DNA of 64,000 nucleotides from Zoogloea sp. 1C4 (GTDB lineage: Bacteria; Pseudomonadota; Gammaproteobacteria; Burkholderiales; Rhodocyclaceae). A program made the translations under genes and the position numbers. Each line of letters begins with the position of its first letter. Position 1 is the first letter of the stretch. This document shows, one piece after another, positions 51,634 through 60,000 of the stretch. The notes below the pieces were generated by a model. The model was not told where the DNA came from. It did no database searches and was given only the letters and a program-made list of their open reading frames with translations. The stretch is taken from positions 186,001 to 250,000 of the forward strand of contig NZ_SSXU01000003.1 in NCBI RefSeq assembly GCF_009469605.1, read 5' to 3'.

Positions 51634-52683
51634 ATGACTGAAGCGCCCCTGCGACTGACCGAATTGTCTCACGGTGGCGGATGCGGCTGTAAGATCGCCC
51701 CCGCCGTGCTCTCCGAGATGCTCGCCCACATGCCGGCGGCCCAGCCCTTCGCCAACCTGATGGTGGGCACCGAGACCGCCGACGACGCTGCGGTGTGGCG
51801 CCTCAACGACGAGCAGGCGCTGATCGCCACCACCGACTTCTTCATGCCGATCGTCGACGACCCCTTCGACTTCGGCCGCATCGCCGCCACCAACGCCCTC
51901 TCCGACGTCTACGCCATGGGCGGCACACCGATCATGGCGCTGGCCATCGTCGGCATGCCGGTGAACAAACTGCCGCTGGACGCCATCGGCCGCATCCTTG
52001 AAGGCGGCGCCAGCGTGTGCGCCCAGGCCGGCATCCCGGTTGCCGGCGGCCACAGCATCGATTCGCCCGAGCCCATCTACGGCCTCGTGGCCCTGGGCAT
52101 CGCCCACCCGGATGTGATCAAGCGCAATCGCGATGCGAAGGACGGCGACGTGCTGATCCTCGGCAAGCCCCTGGGCGTGGGCATCCTCGGCTCGGCCATG
52201 AAGAAGGGCGTGCTGGATGCCGACGGCTACGCCCAGATGATCGCCACCACCACCAAGCTCAACACCGTGGGCCCGGCGCTTGCCAAGCTGCCCGGCGTGC
52301 ATGCGCTCACCGACGTCACCGGCTTTGGCCTGCTGGGCCATCTGCTGGAGGTGTGCCGCGGCGCCAGCCTGGGGGCCACGGTGCAGGTGGCCGACGTGCC
52401 GATGATGCCGGCCGCCGTGCCTTTTGCGAAACAGGGCATCGGCCCCGGCGCCATCGCCCGCAACCTGGCCAGCTGCGGCGACGCGGTGCGCTTTGACGAG
52501 GGCGTGGCCGAATGGCAGCGCAGCGTGCTGGCCGACGCCCAGACCAGCGGCGGCCTGCTGGTGGCCTGCGACGCCGCCAGCGCCGACACCGTGCTGGAGA
52601 CCTTCCGCGCCGGCGGCTTTGGCGATGCGGCAGTGATCGGCCGCATCCACAGCGGCCCCGCCGAGGTGCGCATCACCGGCTGA
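51634..52683 (+). CDS. selD: Selenide, water dikinase (selenophosphate synthetase)
   Basis: SelD makes selenophosphate from selenide and ATP. The 349-residue product has the active-site segment SHGGGCGCK with C17 and K20, as in E. coli SelD (347 residues). It uses cysteine, not selenocysteine, at the active site. The start at 51634 matches the E. coli N-terminus; in-frame ATGs at 51598 and 51607 give a longer protein and cannot be excluded. No selA/selB is in the window, so the clear client here is mnmH. Confidence 0.95.
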   Translation: MTEAPLRLTELSHGGGCGCKIAPAVLSEMLAHMPAAQPFANLMVGTETADDAAVWRLNDEQALIATTDFFMPIVDDPFDFGRIAATNALSDVYAMGGTPIMALAIVGMPVNKLPLDAIGRILEGGASVCAQAGIPVAGGHSIDSPEPIYGLVALGIAHPDVIKRNRDAKDGDVLILGKPLGVGILGSAMKKGVLDADGYAQMIATTTKLNTVGPALAKLPGVHALTDVTGFGLLGHLLEVCRGASLGATVQVADVPMMPAAVPFAKQGIGPGAIARNLASCGDAVRFDEGVAEWQRSVLADAQTSGGLLVACDAASADTVLETFRAGGFGDAAVIGRIHSGPAEVRITG

Positions 52684-52739
52684 GCAGCCGGCCGCGGGGT
52701 GATCGGCGGGGCTTCGCCCTGCAAACCCGCAGTTTTCTT

Positions 52740-52762
52740 GTAGGTCGGACTTCAGTCCGACA
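52740..52762. repeat. REP-like palindrome, copy 1
   Basis: GTAGGTCGGACTTCAGTCCGAC contains the arms GTCGGACT and AGTCCGAC (core 52744-52761) around TC. The same core occurs three times in 59814-59950. Confidence 0.85.
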
Positions 52763-52773
52763 CTGCCGTCATT

Positions 52774-52803
52774 GCAAAAAGCCTTGCCCGCAAGGCTTTT
52801 TGC
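52774..52803 (+). terminator. Intrinsic terminator of selD
   Basis: GCAAAAAGCCTTGC pairs perfectly with GCAAGGCTTTTTGC; the right arm carries a five-T run. It is 90 bp downstream of selD. Its stem sequence GCCTTGC is also the core of the adjacent tandem repeat. Confidence 0.85.
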
Positions 52804-53009
52804 TTTGGGGGGCGAGCTTCAAAGCCTTGCGACCGAAGCAGAAAGCCTCGATCGCAACGCTGCGGGCCTTGGGCGTCGAGCAGAAAGCCTTACGGCCAAG
52901 GCAACAGGCTTTGCGCGCAAGGCAGATAACTTGAAGATGCAAAGCGCCAAGCCTTGCGGGCAACGCAATTTGCCTTGGGGTCGCGGCTCGAGGCCTTGCG
53001 GCACGAGCT
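52779..53009. repeat. Degenerate 21-bp tandem repeat array
   Basis: About eleven units of 21 bp can be aligned; clear unit starts are 52821, 52842, 52863, 52884, 52905 and, less well, 52926-52989. The consensus is near AAAGCCTTGCGnnCnAnGCAG. Units differ at several positions, so the array is old or under relaxed constraint. Confidence 0.8.
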
Positions 53010-53314
53010 TTGAAGTGGGCGCGCAGAGGGCCGAGCCCGGAACAACGAGCGGATCAGCTTGCGGCCAAAGCTCAGGCCTGCGTCCAGGGGGTCGGGATCA
53101 GATCAGGAGTGCTGCGGAAGGAAGAACGCAAACCAGCACCGCGTTCCGCCGGGAGGAGTAGCGGAACGCGGGTGGCTTTCAGGGAGACGCAGGCAGTAAG
53201 GCACGACTCCGCATCGAAGGGCACTTTCGAAGGGGAGCCGCCGGCGCGCGGCCTGCGCACGCACCGGCAGGTCTGGTTGGGGTTGAGGGTCGCCGGCTTG
53301 GCCGGTCTTCGGGC

Positions 53315-54835
53315 TTAGGCCGGTTCGCAGAGGGCTTCGGGTTTGCTTTCGAGCATCGAGCCATTCTCTTCGGCGCGCAGGTGCCAGGCAAAGGCCTCGC
53401 GCAGCAGCTGCGGAGTGTGGCCGCCCCGGCGGCAGGCGCGCTGGTAGTAATCCCGCAGCATGTCCCGGTAGAGCGGATCGGTGCAGTGGTCGATGATCTG
53501 GTGGGCGCGCTCGCGGGGGGCGAGGCCACGCAGGTCGGCCAGGCCGTGCTCGGTGACGATGATGTCGGTGTCGTGCTCGGTGTGATCCACGTGGGGCACC
53601 ATCGGCACGATGCTGGAGATCGCCCCGCCCTTGGCGATGGACTTGGTGACGAACACCGACAGGTGGGCATTGCGGGCGAAGTCGCCCGAACCGCCGATGC
53701 CGTTCATCATGTGGGTGCCGCCCACGTGGGTGGAGTTCACGTTGCCGTAGATGTCGCACTCCAGCGCGGTGTTGATGGTGATGAGGCCGAGCCGGCGGAT
53801 CACCTCCGGGTGGTTGCTGATCTCCTGCGGGCGCAGCACCAGGCGCGACTTGTAGTGCTCGATGTTGCCCAGCACGCGCTCGTAGGTGTGCTTCGACAGG
53901 GTGATCGACGAAGCCGACGCAAAACTCAGGCGGCCGTCGTCGAGCAGCTCGACGGTGGAATCCTGCAGCACCTCGGAATACATCTTCAGGTCGCGGAAGG
54001 GCGAATCCAGCATGCCGTGGAGCACCGCGTTGGCGATGGTGCCAATGCCGGCCTGCAGGGGCTGGAGGCTGGGCGACAGGCGGCCGGCCTTCACCTCGTG
54101 GGCCAGGAAGTCATTGAGATGGCCGGCGATGGCCTTGGTGTCGTCGTCCGGCGGCAGCACGTTGGACGGGCTGTCGGCCTTCTCGGTGATGACGATGGCG
54201 ACGATCTTCTCCGGGTCAACGGGGATGAACGGCAGGCCGATGCGCTGCTCCGGCGAGATCAGCGGAATCGGCAGGCGGTGCGGGCGGTAGGTGGGGATGT
54301 AGATGTCGTGCAGGCCTTCGAGGCCGTGGGGCATCGTCAGGTTGATCTCGACGATGATCTTCTTGGCAAGCACCGCAAAGCTCGCCGAGTTGCCCACCGA
54401 GGTGGTCGGCACGATGCCGCCGTTCTCGGTGATGGCAGTGGCCTCGACCACCGCGATGTCCACCGGCGCGATCTGGCCGGAGCGCAGCTGCTCGACGGTT
54501 TCAGACAAGTGCTGGTCGATGAACATCACCTCGCCGGCGTTGATCTTGCGGCGCAGGGTCGGGTCGGACTGGAAGGGGATGCGGCGGCTGATCACGTTGG
54601 CGTCGGTCAGCACCTTGTCGATGTCGTTGCCCAGGGACGCGCCGGTCATCAGGGTGATCTGCAGGTGCTCGTTCGCGGCCCGCTCGGCCAGCGCAAAGGG
54701 CACCGCCTTGCAGTCGCCGGCGCGGGTGAAGCCGCTCATCCCGACGGTCATCCCGTCGGCAAACAGCGCGGCGGCGGCCTCCGGCGACATGATGCGATCC
54801 CGCAGGCGGGCAAGGCGAATACGGTCCATGGGCAT
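53315..54835 (-). CDS. Acetyl-CoA hydrolase/succinate CoA-transferase family protein
   Basis: The 506-residue protein belongs to the Cat1/SucCoA-type family that moves CoA between acetate, propionate or succinate, or hydrolyses acetyl-CoA. Visible features include DGMTVGMSGFTRAGDCKAVP at the N-terminus, MTGASLGNDIDKVL, GIGTIANAVLHGM and GIGGSGDFARNAHLSVFVTKS with HGLADLRGLAPRERA at the C-terminus. I chose the ATG at 54835 (CGGAGAAAACAGCA upstream). It diverges from a LysR gene that may regulate it. Preferred acyl group cannot be read from sequence. Confidence 0.9.
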   Translation of the reverse strand: MPMDRIRLARLRDRIMSPEAAAALFADGMTVGMSGFTRAGDCKAVPFALAERAANEHLQITLMTGASLGNDIDKVLTDANVISRRIPFQSDPTLRRKINAGEVMFIDQHLSETVEQLRSGQIAPVDIAVVEATAITENGGIVPTTSVGNSASFAVLAKKIIVEINLTMPHGLEGLHDIYIPTYRPHRLPIPLISPEQRIGLPFIPVDPEKIVAIVITEKADSPSNVLPPDDDTKAIAGHLNDFLAHEVKAGRLSPSLQPLQAGIGTIANAVLHGMLDSPFRDLKMYSEVLQDSTVELLDDGRLSFASASSITLSKHTYERVLGNIEHYKSRLVLRPQEISNHPEVIRRLGLITINTALECDIYGNVNSTHVGGTHMMNGIGGSGDFARNAHLSVFVTKSIAKGGAISSIVPMVPHVDHTEHDTDIIVTEHGLADLRGLAPRERAHQIIDHCTDPLYRDMLRDYYQRACRRGGHTPQLLREAFAWHLRAEENGSMLESKPEALCEPA

Positions 54836-54961
54836 TGCTGTTTTCTCCGGTCCTCGATTTTCGGGGGGCCCCGCCTCGTTCGGACGGGATCGCGGCGGAG
54901 TATAGGGGCGCATCGCCAGTCACGCTATGACTTAAAATCCTGCTATCCAGTCGTTTTTTTC

Positions 54962-55864
54962 ATGACCAGAATGGACCTGCGCGCCCTCCGCTACTTCGTC
55001 GAGACCGTCCGCCAGCAGAGCTTCACCCTTGCCGCCGAGCGCCTCAACGTCACCCAATCCACGGTGAGCAAGATGATCCGCCAGCTGGAGGACGAGATCG
55101 GCCAGCCGCTGCTGATCCGCGACGGCCGCCAGCTCCACCTCACCGACGTGGGCCGGGTGGTGCTGGAGCGCGGGCAGGAAGCCCTGGGCGTGATGCACAA
55201 CCTCACCCGCGAGGTGGCCGATCTGGCCGACCTGACCCGCGGCGAGCTGACGGTGGGCATTCCGCCGATGGTGAACCTGCTCTTTGCCCCGGCGGTGAAG
55301 GCCTTCCGGGCCCGCTATCCCGCCCTCGCCCTGCACCTGCGGGAGCTGGGCGGGCAGCTGATCGAGCAGCAGGTGACGGCCGGCGAGCTGGAGGTGGGCG
55401 CCACCCTGCTGCCCACCGAGCCCGGCCTCGGGCTCGCGTCCCGCAGCGTCGGCCACTACCCGCTCCATGTGGTGGGACCGCTGCAGGCGAGCTGGACGCA
55501 TCACGCGCAGGTGCCCCTGGAGGCCCTGCGCGACACCCCGCTGCTCCTGCCCGGCGACGATTTCTCGCTCACCCGGCGGGTGCGAGAGGTCACCGCCGCG
55601 TCAGGCTTCGAGGCCCGCATTGCGGCCCAGAGCGGCCAGTGGGATTTCCTCATCGCGCTGGCCGCCGCCGGGCTTGGCACCACGCTCATCCCCGCCCCGC
55701 TGCTGGCCCGCCTCAACCTGGGCGCCGAACTGGCCGTCCGCCCCCTCGCCGAACCCCGGCTCGACTGGCACGTGGCGGTGATCTGGAAGCCCGGCGGCTA
55801 CATGTCCCGGGCCGCCCAGGCGTGGCTGGCAGTGTGCGAGGAGAACCTGCTGGCGACCGGCTGA
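54962..55864 (+). CDS. LysR-family transcriptional regulator
   Basis: A 300-residue LysR regulator with the N-terminal HTH MDLRALRYFVETVRQQSFTLAAERLNVTQSTVSKMIRQLE and a CynR/CidR-like effector domain. It is divergent from the CoA-transferase gene with 126 bp between start codons, which suggests control of that gene and an acetate- or acyl-related effector. The ATG at 54962 and one nine bases later are both possible. Confidence 0.88.
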   Translation: MTRMDLRALRYFVETVRQQSFTLAAERLNVTQSTVSKMIRQLEDEIGQPLLIRDGRQLHLTDVGRVVLERGQEALGVMHNLTREVADLADLTRGELTVGIPPMVNLLFAPAVKAFRARYPALALHLRELGGQLIEQQVTAGELEVGATLLPTEPGLGLASRSVGHYPLHVVGPLQASWTHHAQVPLEALRDTPLLLPGDDFSLTRRVREVTAASGFEARIAAQSGQWDFLIALAAAGLGTTLIPAPLLARLNLGAELAVRPLAEPRLDWHVAVIWKPGGYMSRAAQAWLAVCEENLLATG

Positions 55865-55918
55865 GGGGCGGTCGCGTTACCATCCGGCCTACAACGCCCA
55901 CACTACCGGAGACAGCCC

Positions 55919-56368
55919 ATGGACACCCGCTACCTCGACGACCTCACCCCCGGCGACCGCTTCGTGAGCGGCGGCTTCACCTTCACCGAAGCGGCCATCA
56001 TCGACTTCGCCTTCCAGTTCGACCCGCAGTCCTTCCATCTCGACGCCAACGCCGCGGCGGATTCGCCCTACGGCGGGCTGATCGCCAGCGGCTTCCACAC
56101 CATTGCGGTGTGCTTCCGGCTGTTCATCCAGAACGGCATCTTCGCCCAGTCGAGCATCGGCTCGCCGGGCCTCGACGAGCTGCGCTGGCTGGCGCCGGTG
56201 CGCCCGGGCGACACCCTGCACAGCGTGGTCGAGGTGCTCGAGGTGCGCCCGTCGTCGTCCAAGCCCGACCGGGGCATCGCCCGCATGCGCTACACGGCGG
56301 TCAACCAGCGCGGCGAGACGGTGCTCTCGTTCATCGGCAACAACCTGCTCAAGCGCCGCCCCGCATAA
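55919..56368 (+). CDS. MaoC-like hot-dog fold dehydratase
   Basis: The 149-residue hot-dog protein shows the hydratase-type signature FAFQFDPQSFHLDANAA with the Asp-x4-His pair and SPYGGLIASGFHT. Family members hydrate enoyl-CoA or enoyl-ACP. CGGAGACAGCCC precedes the ATG at 55919. It follows the LysR gene by 54 bp on the same strand. Substrate is unknown. Confidence 0.9.
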   Translation: MDTRYLDDLTPGDRFVSGGFTFTEAAIIDFAFQFDPQSFHLDANAAADSPYGGLIASGFHTIAVCFRLFIQNGIFAQSSIGSPGLDELRWLAPVRPGDTLHSVVEVLEVRPSSSKPDRGIARMRYTAVNQRGETVLSFIGNNLLKRRPA

Positions 56369-56371
56369 GCC

Positions 56372-57049
56372 TCAGGCCGCCAGCACGGTGGCCAGCCAGT
56401 CCTCGATGTCGCGCACTTCCTCCAAGCACAGGCTGTGCTCCATGCGATAGCTCTTCCAGGCCAACGGATAGCCGGCAGCGGTGAGCTGATCGGCCGAATG
56501 CCGGGCAAAGTCGTGGGGGATCACCGGATCGGCAACGCCGTGGGCCATGAAGATCGGCACATCGCGGTTGGCCTCGCTGGCCTCGCCCGCCAGGGTGTCG
56601 GCCAGCGGCAGATAGGTGGACAGCGCCAGCACGCCGGCCAGCCGGTTGGAGTGGCGCAGCGCCGTGTGCAGCGCGATCGCCCCGCCTTGCGAAAAACCCG
56701 CCAGCACGATGCGGCTGTCGGGAATGCCGCGGGCGTTCTCGCGGGCGATCAGCGCCTCGACCTGCGCGGCCGATTCGATCACACCGGCGGCATCCTCGCG
56801 CCGGCCGCTGAAATCCTGCGACAGGATGTCGTACCAGGCCCGCATGATGTAGCCGCCGTTGATCGTCACCGGCCGCTGGGGCGCGTGGGGAAACACGAAG
56901 CGCGTCGGCGGCAGGCGGTCGATGTCGAGTTCATCGACCACCGGCTCGAAATCGTGGCCGTCGGCCCCCAGCCCGTGCATCCAGATGACCGCATGGGTGG
57001 GCGTCGGGGCGGTGGTGATCTCGACGGCGGGCAGAAGATTGGCGCTCAT
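56372..57049 (-). CDS. Carboxylesterase/phospholipase-type alpha/beta hydrolase
   Basis: The 225-residue hydrolase has HAVIWMHGLGADGHDF, the nucleophile motif GFSQGGAIAL, an Asp in GVADPVIPHDFA and the catalytic His in YRMEHSLC. This is the small bacterial carboxylesterase II (EstB/YpfH-like, related to acyl-protein thioesterase) family. It is convergent with the MaoC gene, the stop codons being 3 bp apart. Confidence 0.9.
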   Translation of the reverse strand: MSANLLPAVEITTAPTPTHAVIWMHGLGADGHDFEPVVDELDIDRLPPTRFVFPHAPQRPVTINGGYIMRAWYDILSQDFSGRREDAAGVIESAAQVEALIARENARGIPDSRIVLAGFSQGGAIALHTALRHSNRLAGVLALSTYLPLADTLAGEASEANRDVPIFMAHGVADPVIPHDFARHSADQLTAAGYPLAWKSYRMEHSLCLEEVRDIEDWLATVLAA

Positions 57050-57208
57050 GGCGATTCCTGAAAAAGTGATTCCCCGATTCTAACTGCGGCAGATGTCACA
57101 CCGCCCCACGGCCCCCAGCGCGGAGGACGCATTTTTTTGCGCCAGATCATGACGCCCGGGCATTGGCGGAGTAAATTTGCAAGCTTTACCCGACGCCGCG
57201 CAGAGCCC

Positions 57209-59119
57209 ATGGAAAACACCGCCGCCGACACCCTGATCCGAACCAACCTGGAGTTCCTGCGCCGTCACGCGCCCTTCGACCGGATGGAGGCGGAAGCCCT
57301 GCGCTTTCTCGGTGAACGGCTGGCCACCGCCTTCTACCCGGCGGAATCCGAAATCCTGATGCCCGAAGACGGCCCGCCGCGCTTCTTCTACATCGTCTAT
57401 CGCGGCAAGGTGCAGGCGCGCCAGATGGGCGGCGTCGCCGTCACCGAATACGCCACCCTCACCCTGGGCCCCGGCGAAGGCTTCCCGATCGGGGCGATCT
57501 CGGCCGAGCGCCGCTCCACCAACAGCTACATCGCCGTCGAAGACAGCTACTGTTTCCAGCTCCCGGCCGCCGATTTCCTGCGCCTCCAGGAGCTCTCGCC
57601 CAGCTTCCAGATCTTCTGCACCCGCTACATCGCCAGCCTGATGAGCCAGTCGCGGGAGCAGCTCCAGGCCCAGTTCTCCCAGCGCGCCGCCGAACAGCAG
57701 ACGATGACCACGTCGCTCGCCAATCTGGTCAAGAAGGCGCCGATCTTCGTCAGCCCCGATGTGGCCACCCGTGGCGCGCTCGAGAAGATGGCCGAGGCCG
57801 GCGTCGGCTGCCTGGCCGTGGCCGGCGAAGACGAGAAGCCCGTCGGCGTGCTCACCCAGAGCGACATCCTCAAGCGCATCGTGCTCACCGGCTTCGATCT
57901 CACCCGGCCCATCGCCGACGTGATGACCACCCCGCCCCACACCCTCCACGCCAACGCCAGCGCCTACGACGCCGCCCTCGAGATGGCCACCCACGGCGTG
58001 CGCCACATCCTGGTGGTGGATGCCGAAGACAAGCTCAAGGGTGTGATCTCCGAGCGCGACCTCTTCGCCCTGCAGCGCATCGGCCTGCGCCAGATCCGCG
58101 CCGGCATCGAGAGCGCCGCCGACGTGCAGGCCCTGCAGCGCGCCAGCCGCGACATCCGCCAGCTGGCCCTCAACCTGCTCGCCCAGGGCATCGGCGCCGA
58201 GCAGCTCACCCAGTTCATCTCGGCCCTCAACGACGCCCTCACCCGCCGCATCCTCGAACTCAACCTCGACCGCCACGACCTGCACGGGGTCGAATACGCC
58301 TGGCTCGCCTTCGGCTCCGAAGGCCGCCATGAGCAGACCCTCTCCACCGACCAGGACAACGGGATCATCTACGTGCTGCCCGAATGGGCCGACAAGGAAC
58401 CCCTCAAGCTGCGCCTGCTCGAGTTTGCCAAGGATGTGAACAACGACCTTGCCACCTGCGGCTTCCCGCTGTGCGAGGGCAACATCATGGCCAGCAACCC
58501 CGAGCTGTGCCTCACCTTCGACGAATGGCGCGAGAAGTTCGGCCAGTGGATCCGCGAACCCCACCCCGAAGCCCTCCTCAACGCCACCATCTTCTTTGAT
58601 TTCCGGGTGCTCTACGGCGACGAGAAGGTCGCCCACAAGCTGCGCCACTGGCTGCTCTCCATGACCGGCGGCCACCCCGCCTTCCTCAAGGCGATGGCCA
58701 CCAACGCGCTGGATGTGTCGCCGCCGCTGGGCAAGATCCGCGATTTCGTCACCGACGACGACCCCAAGCACCCCGGCACCATCGACCTCAAGAAGTTTGG
58801 CGCCCGCCTCTTCGTGGATGCTGCCCGGGTGCTCGCGCTGCGCACCGGCGTCGAGGCCACCAGCACCGCCCAGCGCCTGCGCCAGGGCGGCAGCCGCATC
58901 GGCATGCCCGCCGAAGAGCTCTCAGCGATGGCCGACGGTTTCCACTTCATCCAGCTCCTGCGCCTGCGCCACCAGCACCTCGACACCGACCACGGCGCCC
59001 CGGGCGACAACCGCGTCAAGCCCGACGACCTCAACGAGCTCGACCGGCGCATCCTCAAGGAAGCCTTCCGCCAGGCCCGCAAGATCCAACTCCGACTCAA
59101 GCTGGACTACCAAATCTGA
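57209..59119 (+). CDS. cNMP-binding/CBS/DUF294 nucleotidyltransferase-like protein
   Basis: The 636-residue protein has a cyclic-nucleotide-binding domain (about 10-135), two CBS motifs (about 160-280), a DUF294 nucleotidyltransferase-like domain (about 310-455) with GSEGRHEQTLSTDQDN, and the DUF294 C-terminal domain. The GSxGRxE and DxD-like residues of the nucleotidyltransferase core are kept. Related proteins are often called signal-transduction proteins, but substrates are unknown. The start at 57209 is chosen by domain alignment; its ribosome site is weak. The next gene begins 2 bp downstream. Confidence 0.88.
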   Translation: MENTAADTLIRTNLEFLRRHAPFDRMEAEALRFLGERLATAFYPAESEILMPEDGPPRFFYIVYRGKVQARQMGGVAVTEYATLTLGPGEGFPIGAISAERRSTNSYIAVEDSYCFQLPAADFLRLQELSPSFQIFCTRYIASLMSQSREQLQAQFSQRAAEQQTMTTSLANLVKKAPIFVSPDVATRGALEKMAEAGVGCLAVAGEDEKPVGVLTQSDILKRIVLTGFDLTRPIADVMTTPPHTLHANASAYDAALEMATHGVRHILVVDAEDKLKGVISERDLFALQRIGLRQIRAGIESAADVQALQRASRDIRQLALNLLAQGIGAEQLTQFISALNDALTRRILELNLDRHDLHGVEYAWLAFGSEGRHEQTLSTDQDNGIIYVLPEWADKEPLKLRLLEFAKDVNNDLATCGFPLCEGNIMASNPELCLTFDEWREKFGQWIREPHPEALLNATIFFDFRVLYGDEKVAHKLRHWLLSMTGGHPAFLKAMATNALDVSPPLGKIRDFVTDDDPKHPGTIDLKKFGARLFVDAARVLALRTGVEATSTAQRLRQGGSRIGMPAEELSAMADGFHFIQLLRLRHQHLDTDHGAPGDNRVKPDDLNELDRRILKEAFRQARKIQLRLKLDYQI

Positions 59120-59121
59120 CC

Positions 59122-59757
59122 ATGAACTGGCTCTCCCGATTCCTGCCCGGCGGCGGCCCGGCCGTCAGCCCCGCCCTGCAGGGCGAGCTCGACGCCGTGG
59201 CGGCCCTGCCCGCCCCCGAGCTCACCCGCGCCCACTACGAAACCCGCTACGTCATCGTCAATGCCGAAGTCGCCGCCGACGGCAGCGGCGGGCAACGCCT
59301 CTCCGGCGTCGGCGCAGTGGCGATCAACCAGGGCCTGCTGCGCCCGGGCGACGCCTTCTACGCCCAGCTCGGCAGCAACCCGGCCGAAGCCCTCGTCGCC
59401 CTGCTCCGCTTCATCGCCCGCGCGCCGGTGGTGGTCTTCAACGCACCGTTCAACCAGGGCATCGTCGAACGGGCGCTCGAACAACACCTGGGCAGCGTGC
59501 CCGAGCTCGACTGGATCGACCTGATGGTGCTGATGCCCAGCCTCTACCCCGAGCGCAGCGCCGGCCTTGCCCGCATGGACGTGTGGCTGGCCGCCTTCGG
59601 CATCGAACGCCTCGACCAGCGCAGCGCCCTCCTCGAAGCCTGCGCCGTGGCCCAGCTGCATCAGGTCGCCCTGGCCGGCGCCGGCGTACAAGGCCTCGCC
59701 ACCCCGCGGGATCTGCTGGAAACCCAGAGCAGCCGCAAGTGGCTGCGGGGGAGCTGA
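59122..59757 (+). CDS. DnaQ-like 3'-5' exonuclease-fold protein, degenerate active site
   Basis: The 211-residue protein has the DnaQ-fold layout, but its motifs are altered: Exo I reads VIVNAEVAADG where VxxDxE is expected, and Exo II reads FNAPFNQGIVERAL where the second Asp is replaced by Asn. The Exo III H/Y-x-A-x-x-D motif is not evident in ALLEACAVAQL. It is probably inactive as a nuclease. It is coupled to the cNMP/CBS/DUF294 gene, a pairing known in other proteobacteria. A REP-like cluster follows. Confidence 0.75.
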   Translation: MNWLSRFLPGGGPAVSPALQGELDAVAALPAPELTRAHYETRYVIVNAEVAADGSGGQRLSGVGAVAINQGLLRPGDAFYAQLGSNPAEALVALLRFIARAPVVVFNAPFNQGIVERALEQHLGSVPELDWIDLMVLMPSLYPERSAGLARMDVWLAAFGIERLDQRSALLEACAVAQLHQVALAGAGVQGLATPRDLLETQSSRKWLRGS

Positions 59758-59801
59758 CCGCTTTTGTAGCCCCTGCCGCCACCCCAACGCAGCCGTCCGA
59801 A

Positions 59802-60000
59802 CCCAACCTGCAGGTCGGACTTCAGTCCGACACCACACGCTCCAAATGCGGCACCAGATGTCGGACTAAAGTCCGACCTACAACGGCATGCATCAATCCA
59901 CGGAGACGCGGCCATCCGGGCCCAACCTGTAGGTCGGACTTCAGTCCGACACCGCGCGCTCCAAATGCAACACCGGATGGCAGACCGAAGCCCGACCTAC
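59802..60000. repeat. REP-like palindrome cluster, two tandem units
   Basis: Two homologous units (59802-59881 and 59921-60000, period 119 bp) each carry GTCGGACT-N2-AGTCCGAC palindromes. Cores are at 59814-59831, 59860-59877 and 59933-59950; the fourth, near 59983-60000, is degenerate. Within a unit the two palindromes are in opposite orientation, as in BIME elements. The stop codon of the following LysR gene (59997-59999) lies in the last copy. Confidence 0.88.

Larger units (their letters stand above)
52684..53314. other. Non-coding region rich in repeats between selD and the CoA-transferase gene
   Basis: No credible gene was found in 631 bp. It holds a REP-like palindrome (52740-52762), the selD terminator (52774-52803), a degenerate 21-bp tandem array (52779-53009) and an 11-bp stem-loop (CCGCGTTCCGC at 53139-53149 with 53161-53171). 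Open frames crossing the array exist in several frames because the repeat length is a multiple of three. Confidence 0.75.

Noticed and set aside
52772-53161. Open frame across the 21-bp repeat array as a coiled-coil protein
   Set aside because: It starts within the terminator, has no ribosome site, and several frames are equally open because the repeat length is a multiple of three.
59802-60000. CRISPR array
   Set aside because: The repeats are palindromic pairs with homologous spacers in only two tandem units and no cas genes are present; they fit REP/BIME elements.
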